From Chromera velia (Eukaryota; Sar; Chromeraceae): a stretch of DNA of 64,000 nucleotides. A model generated the notes under the pieces. The model worked only from the letters and a program-made list of their open reading frames with translations, ran no database searches and was not told the origin of the DNA. This document shows, in pieces, positions 46,723 to 56,408 of the stretch. The stretch's first letter is position 1, and each line of letters opens with the position of its first letter. The position numbers and the translations under genes are program-made. The stretch spans positions 51,503 to 115,502 of the forward strand of contig JAHBMJ010001229.1 in NCBI GenBank assembly GCA_018398765.1, in the 5' to 3' direction.

Positions 46723-49390
46723 ATGTCCGAAGAGGGCGGCCTGATGCGTGCGTCAGACATCTCACCGTCTTCTCTATCTCCTCACTCTGAAACTGCGGAC
46801 TGTAGCAGTCGAGAGCCGTTGCATGCGGACGGAGGCCAAAGGGGAAGAGGGAAGCGGGGAGGGAGCAACTTCGCAACGGGGGTCGTTCTTTTAAACAATC
46901 TTGTCGGCATCGGCCTGGTTGCTCTGTCATTTGCAAATGACCGGGCAGGGATGCTGTTTGCGGTCCTTGTTTGTGCTTTTGCACCTGTAGTGACTGGGTA
47001 CTGCGCAATCCTCCTGGGGGATGTGATGACACTGACACGGACAAGCACAATACACGACATAACAAAAGCTGCAGGACTGCCGTGGCTCGGGAAGCCCTGT
47101 GATGGGGCCATTCTGTTGACTCTGCTTTTTGTGAGTTTGCATGCCTCTTTGCTTTTCGTTGTCTGCTTTAATTTGCATGTGTGGCCGCACATGTATGCAC
47201 CCATGCACCCGGTCTGACCTCTTTCTTCCAAATGTATGCAAACCCACCCGCATTGTCTTCCACGGTAAACCGATCATTTCTGCTATCCAGACATCTGTCG
47301 TGATATCTACTCTTTCCCTCCTCGCTCTTCGTTACCCTTCCGACCCTTTGGGTTCATCACGATCTTCCTGAGTCTGATCCTACTGTTGATTCGACTGCTT
47401 GTCTGTTCCTTTGGTTTCGTCCGTCTATTCCTCGCCCTCTCTGTCGCTCTCTTCTCCTCACATCCCCTCCTGTATTGGAGCCTTTCATTATGAACGGGTG
47501 CGCCTGTACCTAATGTTTCCGTCCTTCGTTCCTGCATCTGATCCTGAAAACTCCCTCTTCTCCACTGACTCCCGGCAAAGTTCGGATCTACCAGAGTTCT
47601 GCCTCTTTGTTGTCCGTACGTACTCTCTCTCTTTGCACATTTTCTCTTTTCCTCATCGAGGTGTTGCTGTCGCTTGGTTGTCCTATCCGTGCGTCAGTGT
47701 CAACGTGAGGGTAAACTATCAAGGGGGCAATCGGCACTTCTGTGCTGGGAGTCCCTGAATCCTGTCTGGCGGCCTCTCTGTGCGTGTGTGTGCACATACA
47801 CAGAGGTGACAGTGCCGTCCTTCGGATTTGAACAACCGGATATTTCCTTGCACGCGTCTGTCTGTCCTCTCTTCTTCACTTTCAGCTTGCATAGAGGAGT
47901 CAAAATGCACCAACCCACCCATCTTTCTCATTGCTTCATGATGAATCTTCACATCACCCCCCACGCCCCAGTGCTTTCACTGTCTGTGTGAATTCTCACT
48001 GCACCTGCTCCTCATGCATGTATTCATTCTTGTTGTCTCCGCTTGGTCTTGGTAATTTTGTTAAGGTCGACTGTTTGCCTCTGTGGATGGATCGATTGAT
48101 CGCCCCCCCCAAATGATTGATTGCAGGAGTGCATGGCGGTGTTCATCATTCTTGCCGACAACCTCTACGACGTCCTGAGGATTCCTCTGTGGAAGTCGAA
48201 GCTCGGCCTGTTATTGGTCCAGGTGTTCTTCTTCTTTCTCAGGGACCTCTCTGGGTTGGGCTTCACATCCTTCGTTGGCGTCGCGTTCTCCCTGGTGCTT
48301 GGGATTTCGTTGGTCTCCGCCTGTGCGGTCTCAATGGACTCACTCAAGTGGAAACATCTGACTCTGTATCCCGCAACATGGGCACATTTGGCAGAGAGCA
48401 CGGGGGTGATCTTGTGCTCGAATTTCTGCGTGACGTATCACGACTTTCGACAAAATCTGGAGACACCCAAGGCCTATGACGTGACCATCGTGGTCACTCA
48501 CGTCTTGGCGTTTTTAATCAATGTCTCTGTTGGAGTAGGGGGTGCCGTCCTGTTTGCAGGAAATGTGCAACCTGAGTTGACAACTAACCTGTCAGAGGAG
48601 TCGAATTCAATTGGCAGGTTTGCCGTCTGGGCCCTCATCCTCGTGACCTTCACAAAGGCCCCCTTGTATATGCGACTCCTCTCTGACAACTTTGAATCTT
48701 TTTTCCTTCCGGGAGTGGACGTCACCCAACCAAGGTGAGAAGAGGACGAGCAGGGAGGGGGGGGCGGGGAGGTGTGATCGAAGGGTTGGAAGTGATGAGA
48801 CCATAATCTGTATCCGCCAATGGGGTGGAACTACTTCTTCGCTTTTGTTGGCAAGTCAACAATGCTTGTACCCACAAAAAGCCTCGTTGGGCTGCCGGCG
48901 TTTTCTCTACTCATGTTGTTCTCTTCTCTTCTCTTCTCTTCTCTCTGTGGCTTTTCGATTTCCGTTTGTGTCTTTCTCCGGCCATCACCCGATGAAGTTA
49001 CGTGAGTCTCGCAGGATCGTCGGAAGGATTTCTTTTTGGCTGCATGATCGTTGAACAGACAACATCTACCTGTTTCTTGGTTGCAGATTTGAAAACCATG
49101 GGTTTCGCGTAGCGCTTCGTCTTTTGATCTCCCTAGTACCGTTCGTGGGTGCGGTGTTGTTTCCCCACTTTGAGGAACTGGTGTCTGCGCTCGGTTCCGT
49201 TCTCACCTCCCTCGTTTGCATCGGGTTCCCTGCCCTCATGGCGCTCTGCACCTCAGTAGGCAAAAACGCAGGGGAGCAGGCTGCGTTTGTAGTTCTAATC
49301 TTCCTCTCTGGGGCGATTGCCTGTCTGGGAGTGGCAGCAATCGGCTGGAAACTTGCAACAGAGGGTCCGAGCAGAACTGCGGGTTGGTAA
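46723..49390 (+). CDS. Amino acid transporter of the AAAP (SLC36/38-like) type, 3 exons
   Basis: Exons 46723-47130, 48127-48734 and 49087-49390 have GT-AG borders and join in phase to 1320 bases (439 residues plus stop). The ~50-residue N-terminus is soluble and Ser-rich, ending GRGKRGG. TM1 (ATGVVLLNNLVGIGLVALSF) carries the N-x-x-G-x-G-x-x pattern seen in amino acid/auxin permeases. Eleven hydrophobic segments follow the usual AAAP spacing, including VTIVVTHVLAFLINVSVGVG, RFAVWALILVTFTKAPLYMR and the last pair SVLTSLVCIGFPALMAL and AFVVLIFLSGAIACLG. It probably moves amino acids across a membrane. Substrate and compartment cannot be read. Intron 1 (996 bases) holds the interspersed repeat at 47649-47834. 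Confidence 0.85.
47649..47834 (+). repeat. Introner-like intronic repeat, copy in the transporter gene
   Basis: This ~186-base segment from TTCCTCATCGAGG to GGATTTGAACA lies inside transporter intron 1. It matches the reverse complement of 58323-58509 with roughly 90% or better identity by eye. The two copies sit in introns of unrelated genes on opposite strands, so both are in the sense orientation of their host gene. Flanking sequences differ. Confidence 0.8.
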
Positions 49391-49974
49391 ATTCAATTAG
49401 TATAAAACAAATTCGAATATTCAACATTTATTCCACAACAGTTAGTTAGTTAGTTAGTTAGTTAGAGGATGCCTAACCCCAGTTGGAGCGCTAAGCTCCC
49501 GGGCGGCACATACATGCATGGTTGTTGTTTGTTAAGTCGCAGGAGGAGTTGATCAGTTAATCACTTTCTAGAATAGGGAGACAGACACCATAATTGAAGA
49601 AATGCATATTATGCAGCGTATAAAGTTACAGACCTTCGCTGCTGCTGCGGCTTCGCACCAAAGGCCGAAAGATCCCCAGAGATTCAAGTTTGTTCGCTTT
49701 CTCGGCCCGCGGCAAGTCACTACATGTGCATGACTTTCCAGGAGTCGGCACCATAAGAAGCTTATTATTAAAGCTATAAAAACCTAGTATACTAGCCGAG
49801 CTTCTATATAGCTTTTTTAAGATGCTAACTAGGATACTAAATGATGGAACCGAGTTTGAAGTTTGAAGTTCTTTAGCTAAGAGAAAAAGTGAGATTCAGA
49901 TGCTTAATTAAATCTACTATTGAAACTCGGATTTTATCTTAATATCTCTTAATGTTACTGTTAACTTACTGATG
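49391..49974. other. Spacer after the transporter
   Basis: A (TTAG)n run at 49440-49465, then AT-rich DNA without genes. Confidence 0.5.
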
Positions 49975-50844
49975 TAGGGTTGTTAATCACCGACCTAGTC
50001 ACCAACAACTGTAAGTACTAGTACCAAAAAACGGAACCAACCCCCAATTTCTTTTTTTTTAGCTAGGCTCCCCATACATTAAAAAATAAAAAAGTTAATT
50101 GCCCAAAATCACTTTTACGTTTTTTTTAATTTATTTTTTTGAAGCAAGGACTTCAAGTTCGAAGCTCAAAGCCCAGCTGGCGTGCAAAAATAAAAAAATA
50201 AAAAAACTAATTCAGGTTTCTGCCGAAATTTATTTATTTATTTTTTTATGTATGGGAAGCCTAGTTTTTCGGTGTTTTCAATGCTTTTTCGGTGCTTTCA
50301 TCACCGGTAAAATTTTGAAGGTACCGAAAGCTAGACCGAAAGTACCCTAATGAATTGGGAGTTGAATTGCGCGTCGAATTGGTGGTACTACCAATTTTTT
50401 ACCGCCAGTAACTCCCAGAAAAAAAGTCTATGAACACTTAGAGTCACCTAAAAATTGGGAGTTATCAATTTTTTTCTAGGACTAACTACCAATTTTTAAG
50501 AAAATCCTAGAAAAAAATTGATAACTCCCAATTTTTAGGTGACTCTAAGTGTTCATAGAATTTGTTTCTAGTAATGAATTAGAGTTTAATGACTGCGGCT
50601 AGAGACTAGTGAGCCCCTGTCTAGCCCGTACACAAAATTTTAGCTTCAAACTCCATGTACTTCTTTCACTAGACTAGGTACCAATTTTTTAAAATTGGGA
50701 GTTACTGGCAGTAAAAAATTGGTAGTACTACCAATTCGATACCCAATTCAACTCCCAATTCATTAGGGTATCGGTATTAAAAAACAGAACCACCCCCCCC
50801 TAAAGTACCGAAATACTGAAAGGCATGGTGATTAACAACCCCTA
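49975..50844. mobile_element. Outer foldback element with a nested MITE
   Basis: TAGGGTTGTTAATCACC at 49975-49991 is matched by its inverted counterpart GGTGATTAACAACCCCTA at 50827-50844. A second inverted pair around CCCCATACATTAAAAAA (about 50055-50090) and TTTTTATGTATGGG (about 50240-50255) lies inside. The 50343-50770 MITE sits inside as well. The whole is non-coding and AT-rich. Confidence 0.55.
50343..50770. mobile_element. MITE with ~80-bp TIRs and a perfect 55-bp internal palindrome
   Basis: The unit begins TACCCTAATGAATTGGGAG and ends with the complement CTCCCAATTCATTAGGGTA, so a TA target duplication is likely (Tc1/mariner-type). The arms continue through ATTGGTAGTACTACCAATT for about 80 bases. 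Inside, 50427-50481 and 50505-50559 are perfect 55-base reverse complements around a 23-base loop. Confidence 0.8.
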
Positions 50845-51036
50845 GAACAACCCTGTACGAATGTGTATGCATGTATCGATTTTTAAGTATTTAGCACGTA
50901 CGATTAAATATTGCGTGGCTTACAAGCCGCTGTGACAAGCGAACACGCCTCGGATTCGAGGCTCAGAATACGCCGGCTCCAGGAAGTTGTGCTAGAACTT
51001 AGCCTATAGAAGTCATGGTTGTTAAGCACTGCCTCA
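50845..51036. other. Spacer with tRNA-like fragment
   Basis: Contains a fragment around 50895-50975 with a B-box-like CTCGGATTCGAGGCTC similar to the 45726-45801 locus. No gene. Confidence 0.35.
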
Positions 51037-51039
51037 AGT

Positions 51040-51140
51040 CATCATCATCATCATCATCATACGCCATCGCTATCGGCCCATAATAGGCGTCTAGCGTTCG
51101 GCAAGTCACAACACGCAAGGCAGATTATTAAATGATGGAC
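51040..51140 (-). mobile_element. Second LINE/SINE-like 3'-end family, copy 1
   Basis: A (ATC)n run followed by ACGCCATCGC … GGCGTCTAGCGTTC … CAAGTCACAACACGCAA … AAATGATGGAC. The same order recurs at 52246-52352. With the simple repeat taken as the 3' tail, both copies point to the minus strand. Confidence 0.45.
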
Positions 51141-51167
51141 CCTTATTTCGCAACCTTTAGCCTCAAG

Positions 51168-51194
51168 TATATATATATATATATATATATATAA
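51168..51194. repeat. (AT)n microsatellite
   Basis: Short AT dinucleotide run. Confidence 0.95.
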
Positions 51195-51840
51195 ATATTG
51201 TGCTCACAGGGATACCACGCATGTAGGTATGTTTCGGAAGAAGAATGAACGGGGAAAAGCAACATGAACTGAGTTATATGTATCGGCTGTTCTTTCTCTT
51301 TTCCTCTTTTTCATCTCTTTACGAGTCTTTTTATTGAAGTTTATTCTGTTCTTCTTTTTCTTTTTCATTATTCTTTCCGCCTTGTATTTGGAATCCTCAC
51401 ATCTTTTCCTTTTTAAACAAAGCTTTTCTTCTTTCCCTTTCTTTTCCCTGAAAGGTAATCCACGCAAGCATACAGACCAGAACGGTTTTCTTCTCTTTTC
51501 CAAACGCATGCATACATATTTTGCTGGTAGTTGCAATGGCTTAAAAGTGCAGTGTAGTAGTAAGAATGCATGTGTTATGATGTATTGTGACGTTGCATGT
51601 ATGTATGCATGGTATGGAGTAATGTACATGGATGCCATTGGATGTATGGTGCAACGCGGATGCCAGACAACTGGCATGCCGGTCTAAGGCTTCGGCCCCA
51701 AACACAATGTAATCCTGTAAAAATAACGGGGGCCGGGGGCCCTGGCGCGGCCCGAAAAAGGCTCAGAAAGTGGGCACATCTCTGGGCCTTTGCCGCGAAG
51801 GTTTAATTATAATTATAATTATGCCCGAGGAGCGGGTAAA
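51195..51840. other. Spacer, no gene supported
   Basis: Low-complexity Lys/Arg- or Phe/Leu-rich frames face each other at 51204-51687. Many ATGTATGCATG words occur. Nothing recognised. Confidence 0.5.
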
Positions 51841-52103
51841 GCGGTACTTCTCGCTTCTTCTTCAGAGGGACGCCTGAAAGGCCAGTGCCCTCATTGCTGC
51901 ATGCCTAGGACCGGACTGATCAATCTTGGGGAGCAGTGTTTTACTAGCTAGTAGTCCTAAAGTTCGGCCGCTTTAGGTGAGCATTCGCTAGCGTGCTCGT
52001 AGCTTGTAATATGATATGAATGCTAGCATGAATGCTCACAGACTGCCCTTTACCATTGGGACACGACGGCTGGCGGGTTAAGTCACATCATCATCATCAT
52101 CAC
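51841..52103 (+). mobile_element. LINE-like 3' end with (ATC)n tail, copy 2
   Basis: Homologous to 811-1052, with a ~13-base insertion (around TCTCGCTTCTTCT) near its 5' end and small changes elsewhere. It ends in ATC triplets like copy 1. The frame that is open in copy 1 is not open far upstream here, so this is a truncated copy. Confidence 0.5.
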
Positions 52104-52245
52104 CAGGAGCTAGACCAGAAGCTGCATACGTACCTAGATACGTGCGCGTACAACGCCGCACATACGTGCCTTCTGAGCTAGCTTCTAGGTCAGTCGGCCC
52201 ACTATATTTGCTAGCTTCACTAATTCACAGTTAATTGTCCTTAGC

Positions 52246-52352
52246 AGCATCATCATCATACGCCATCACCATCGGGCCACGCTAGGCGTCTAGCGTTCTA
52301 CCTAGCATTCGGTAAGTCACAACACGCAATGCAAATTATCAAATGATGGACT
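52246..52352 (-). mobile_element. Second LINE/SINE-like 3'-end family, copy 2
   Basis: Matches 51040-51140 with scattered changes and a small insertion in the CTAGCGTTC region. Confidence 0.45.
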
Positions 52353-52570
52353 CTGACATCTGTTAAAAAAGGTTGAAACTAGGGTTGAAAAAGGCTAAAA
52401 ACCTGGTTTTTTTTTCACTTTTCCCCCCTCTACACATACACCTACAATTATAACGTTTACACACGCGCGCACATACACACACACTGCATGTAACACACAT
52501 ATACCAATATAATAAAGCTCAGAACAAGTATCAAGTTTGTAATTAAATATCCTGGTAGATACCCTTTCAA

Positions 52571-53671
52571 TCAACGCTTCAAAACGTGCATCAGGGAATA
52601 CAACGCCACGTCGACTTGATGAACTGCAGCGACGGGTGACGACTGCAGAATACTGCAGAGTCCAGTCACTCCAGTGCAGAGTCCACCTGACACCTTGACG
52701 TTAATCCTCAAGTACGGAATCGGCAGTGAGATTTGGAACGTCTCTGAAGCCTGCAGCTTTCGGCAAGGCTTGCTGCTGACGCACGCACACAAGACAGACC
52801 CACCAGCTCCTGAACCTGCAAGTCCGACCTTTCATTTGATCACTGCAGCGGCAGAACGGAGCGGCCGCTGCGCAAAAAGAAGCTCATCAAAGAAACCCCC
52901 AAGCTGTGCACGGTATTAATTGTTCATGCAGGGGTGTGTGCAGAGGTGCAAGCAGGGAAAAGAAAGAAAGAAAAAACTTTGCATGGGAAAGAGCCGTGAC
53001 GGATCGAAGCAGACTCCGCCGTTGCCTCCCTCTCGTAGTCTCTGTGGACTGCTGGCAGTCCCAATCAATTACTTAGTCACTACAGTCCCTCTTTTCATTA
53101 TTCTGTGTCCCCCCAAGTTGCGAAGTTCTGTTGATATTTGCCTTGTTGATCTGCTGGGTTGATATTTGCCTTGTTGATCTGCTGCGGTTGATATTTGATC
53201 GAGTTGTTGATCTGGGTACCCCGTGCGCTGCTGCTCGTTGAAAGTGCAGAACCGAGGGAGCTTGTCAAGAAAACCGGGAGGGATCTGAGAAAGAAGAAAG
53301 AAAGGAAAAAAGGGAGCAGGAGGCCGGAAGGAAGCGTAAAGTGAAAGAGAATGACAGAGGAGAGGAGCGGTGGGGCGAGTGCGTCACTACGTTTGCAGGC
53401 CATTGGGAAGCATAGACCGATTACCTTCCCTCTGTTGCAAGATGGCATGCAGGGAAACGAGGAAAGAAAGAGGAATGAGGAGGAGGAAAGACGAAGAGCA
53501 AAGCCCTGCAAGAAAAGGGCAAAATTAAGTCGATCATCGTGTATTTTTCAAGTCGAGCATCGTGCATTTCTTGTCGCTCACTACCTTCGCATGCCATCAC
53601 AGAGGTATCGGTCACCTTCGTTGAATCGAAATTGAATGCAAATCCTCTGGTGGAGCGCCTCGAGAAATTGA
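52571..53671 (-). CDS. Unrecognised gene, 3' exons only
   Basis: Three minus-strand exons look real from composition and splice sites. 53671-~53582 reads QFLEALHQRICIQFRF then GDRYLCDGMR. 53284-53220 reads IPPGFLDKLPRFCTFNEQQR. The terminal exon 52750-52571 reads ASETFQISLPIPYLRINVKV … VDVALYSLMHVLKR and then stop. A 7-base exon at about 53425-53431 would join the first two in phase, and a 12-base exon at about 52802-52813 could precede the last, but both are speculative. I do not recognise the family. The 5' part should lie between 53.7 and 54.2 kb, but I could not find it. Confidence 0.4.
53110..53215. repeat. Tandem repeat, unit around GTTGATATTTGCCTTGTTGATCTGCT
   Basis: Two near-identical ~33-base units and a degenerate third lie in an intron of the unrecognised gene at 52571-53671. 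Confidence 0.8.
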
Positions 53672-54308
53672 CTGGCACACGAGACAAGACAGAAGGTGGG
53701 AAAAAAGAATGCCATACGCACGCACGCACAGAGAGAGAGAGAGAAACAGTCAACATGTGGCAGAGCCACCAGGCGACGAACGGACCAAAGGAATCATGAA
53801 ATGCACATCTCGCTCGTCGCCCCAAAGACCTCCCCACTCATTTTTTCCCGAGACCGCGAGGCAGCATGCAGAACAACCGGTCCCAATGAAGGAAGGAAGA
53901 CATGCAGCAGTAACAAAATCGATACCTCTCTCTCCCCTATTCCCAGTAAACAAAAAGACAAAACAAGCAAACAAATGCCACTGTGTATGAACAAAACACA
54001 TACACTCCACCCTCCCTCTCACCCCCCCTCACACGTAGCAAGCTAAAGGAGAACCAAGTGTATGCCAAAACAAGCAGATACAGTTGAAGATTGCAATCAA
54101 AATCCGAACCCCCCCTCCCTCCTCAGGAGGCCCCCCAGACTCCCTCAAAGAGACGCAAAGTCACTCTTTGCGACTGTGCAATTATTCTGTCACCAGAAAG
54201 ATTAGGACATACAAGTGACGCACGCAAAGAAAAAAGTCGATTCATGCACAGAACGAGCTAACGCAGACCCTGGTCTTGGTCTTGTGCGTATAGCTCGGGC
54301 AGGGCTCC

Positions 54309-54928
54309 TCAACTGCCAGAAGATGGGGTGATCTCCGCCAGGCGGGCACCTCCATCTCCCGTTGCCTGTGCAGAGTTTCCGTCTCCAATTTGGCCAGACG
54401 GAAAGGAGAACCCGCCCCCTGTGGTGCCCAGGGGGGGCGGGTGGAGCGCCTGCGCCTGCGACGTCATTTGCATGTTCATGTTCATGCTCACAGGAACGCT
54501 CAGCTGCAGCGGCATCATTTCCTGCTGGCCCCCGTTTTGCGCACCCGTCATTCCTGACACACTGACTGGAATCTGCACAGGCACCTGAACCATCCCTGTA
54601 GCCTCGGCTCCGGGGTCTGCGTTCGCGTGCCCTACAGGGGTGAAGGTGACGGCCCCGGCCGGGCCGTGGGGGACCGGAAAGGGGGGGGCAGTCATTCCGG
54701 GTTGTCCGAAGGGCATGTTCGTCATGTTGACGTTCATGTTCATCAACAGCTGGGCCTGGGGGATCATCAACTGATTCAGAGTCTGCCAGTGGGACCCGGT
54801 GGCGAGAGAGACTGGAAGGGAGAGCGGAACCTGCAGGAAGGAAAAGGAAAAGGAAAAAGAAGAGGAAGAGGGAGAGGGCCAAGCCCCAGGGATAGTCGAA
54901 ACAGGGTCCGCATGAAACAGGGGGCGGG

Positions 54929-54966
<38 letters not shown>

Positions 54967-56374
54967 GCTTGTGTGTGTGTGCTCTTGTGTGTGTGTGTGC
55001 GTGTCGGTCCACTCATATCTGTCAGGCTTTCTGTCCGCTTATCTGTCTATCTGTCAGTCCCTCCGTCTGTCCGGCTGTCTGCCCGTCTGTATCCATGGGC
55101 ACGCATGATGTTCCCCTACCTGCCCCTCATTCCCTCTGCTCACCCCTCCTGCAGCCGCACCGATCGTGAAGGAAGGGTGATCGAAATTCTCCAATGTCTT
55201 GTCGGAGCCGTGACTGTACAGCCTGCACAGAAACAACACACAAGAAGATGCAAACAGACACCGGAGACACTCAGCAAAAAGAGGTAAACCTGGCGCAGTA
55301 GAGGGGACAGAATGAGACCGGGAGAATGTGGGAGAGAGCGTGACAACTCAGATGCGAGAGTTATTCTCTGTGCACGAAACAAGGCCTGTACAAGATCGTC
55401 ACCGCAACAAAACAAAACTAACGATATAAGACCTCACGGCGACGGGAAAACGTGATGAAGAAACAACTGCATTCATGTACTCCCCACCTCTGCATACGCG
55501 AAGGATGCGTCTGGACCTGTGTCTTTGTTGACTTGGAATCGTCCTCGTCGTCCTCTGCCGGCACGGTGTCGTTGTCGCTGGCTGTTCTCGCGTTCTCTTC
55601 TTTTTGCCCGTCTGGCGAGGGGGGCTTTAGCAGGAAGGCATCCTTGCTCTGCTCCACGGCATTCCGGGGAAGCACAAAAGCCACTGGGTGGGACGTGCCG
55701 GCCTGCCGCATGGGTTGAGCGAGGGCCGGGGGTCGGGGTCCCTCCTTACCCTGGGGGGGGAATGGAGGGGGCCTCTGTCTACCTGAAAACTCACCAGCAG
55801 CTCCTCCGTGGCGGGGGGGGGAGCTGACCACGGCATACGATCGAGGGTCAGTGGAAGAGGATGCGCACACAACTCCCCCTCCTTCAGCTCCGGCTTTGTT
55901 GAGGGTGAAGGGAACTGGGGGACTGATTTCGGGAGAACCGTCAACCACACGGACACTGGTGTTCGTTTCCGTGACTACACAACAGAAGTGACCTTGTCTA
56001 TGGTTCGCAATAGACGAGAACGAAACAACGGTGCGGAACACCCTCCAAGGACCATCGATAACGTGGGGAGGGAGAGGAGGGGGCTGCCGCCTCATGTCTG
56101 TCCTGGGCGGCCCGTGCGGGTTGTCTCTACCTCGGTCAACAAAGTATGGTGCGCGCTCGCGTGTACGCACTTCAAAGCACGCAAGAGCCAGGTCGAGGTC
56201 GACAATCAGGGTGATTTCCTGTCCGACGTTCAGTCGGGGAAGACTGCTTGTGTCCGCACGGACGATCGTGGGGCCTCCCTGCCGGATACACACGTTCCCA
56301 ATGCGGTTCAGGAAAATGCTCTGCAAGTGCTGCACGTTCTTTGAGGCCGGCACACAACCTGCACACACACACCC

Positions 56375-56408
<34 letters not shown>

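Noticed and set aside
52674-52919. Plus-strand 81-residue frame
   Set aside because: It is antisense to the terminal exon 52750-52571, which has a good splice acceptor and a protein-like sequence.
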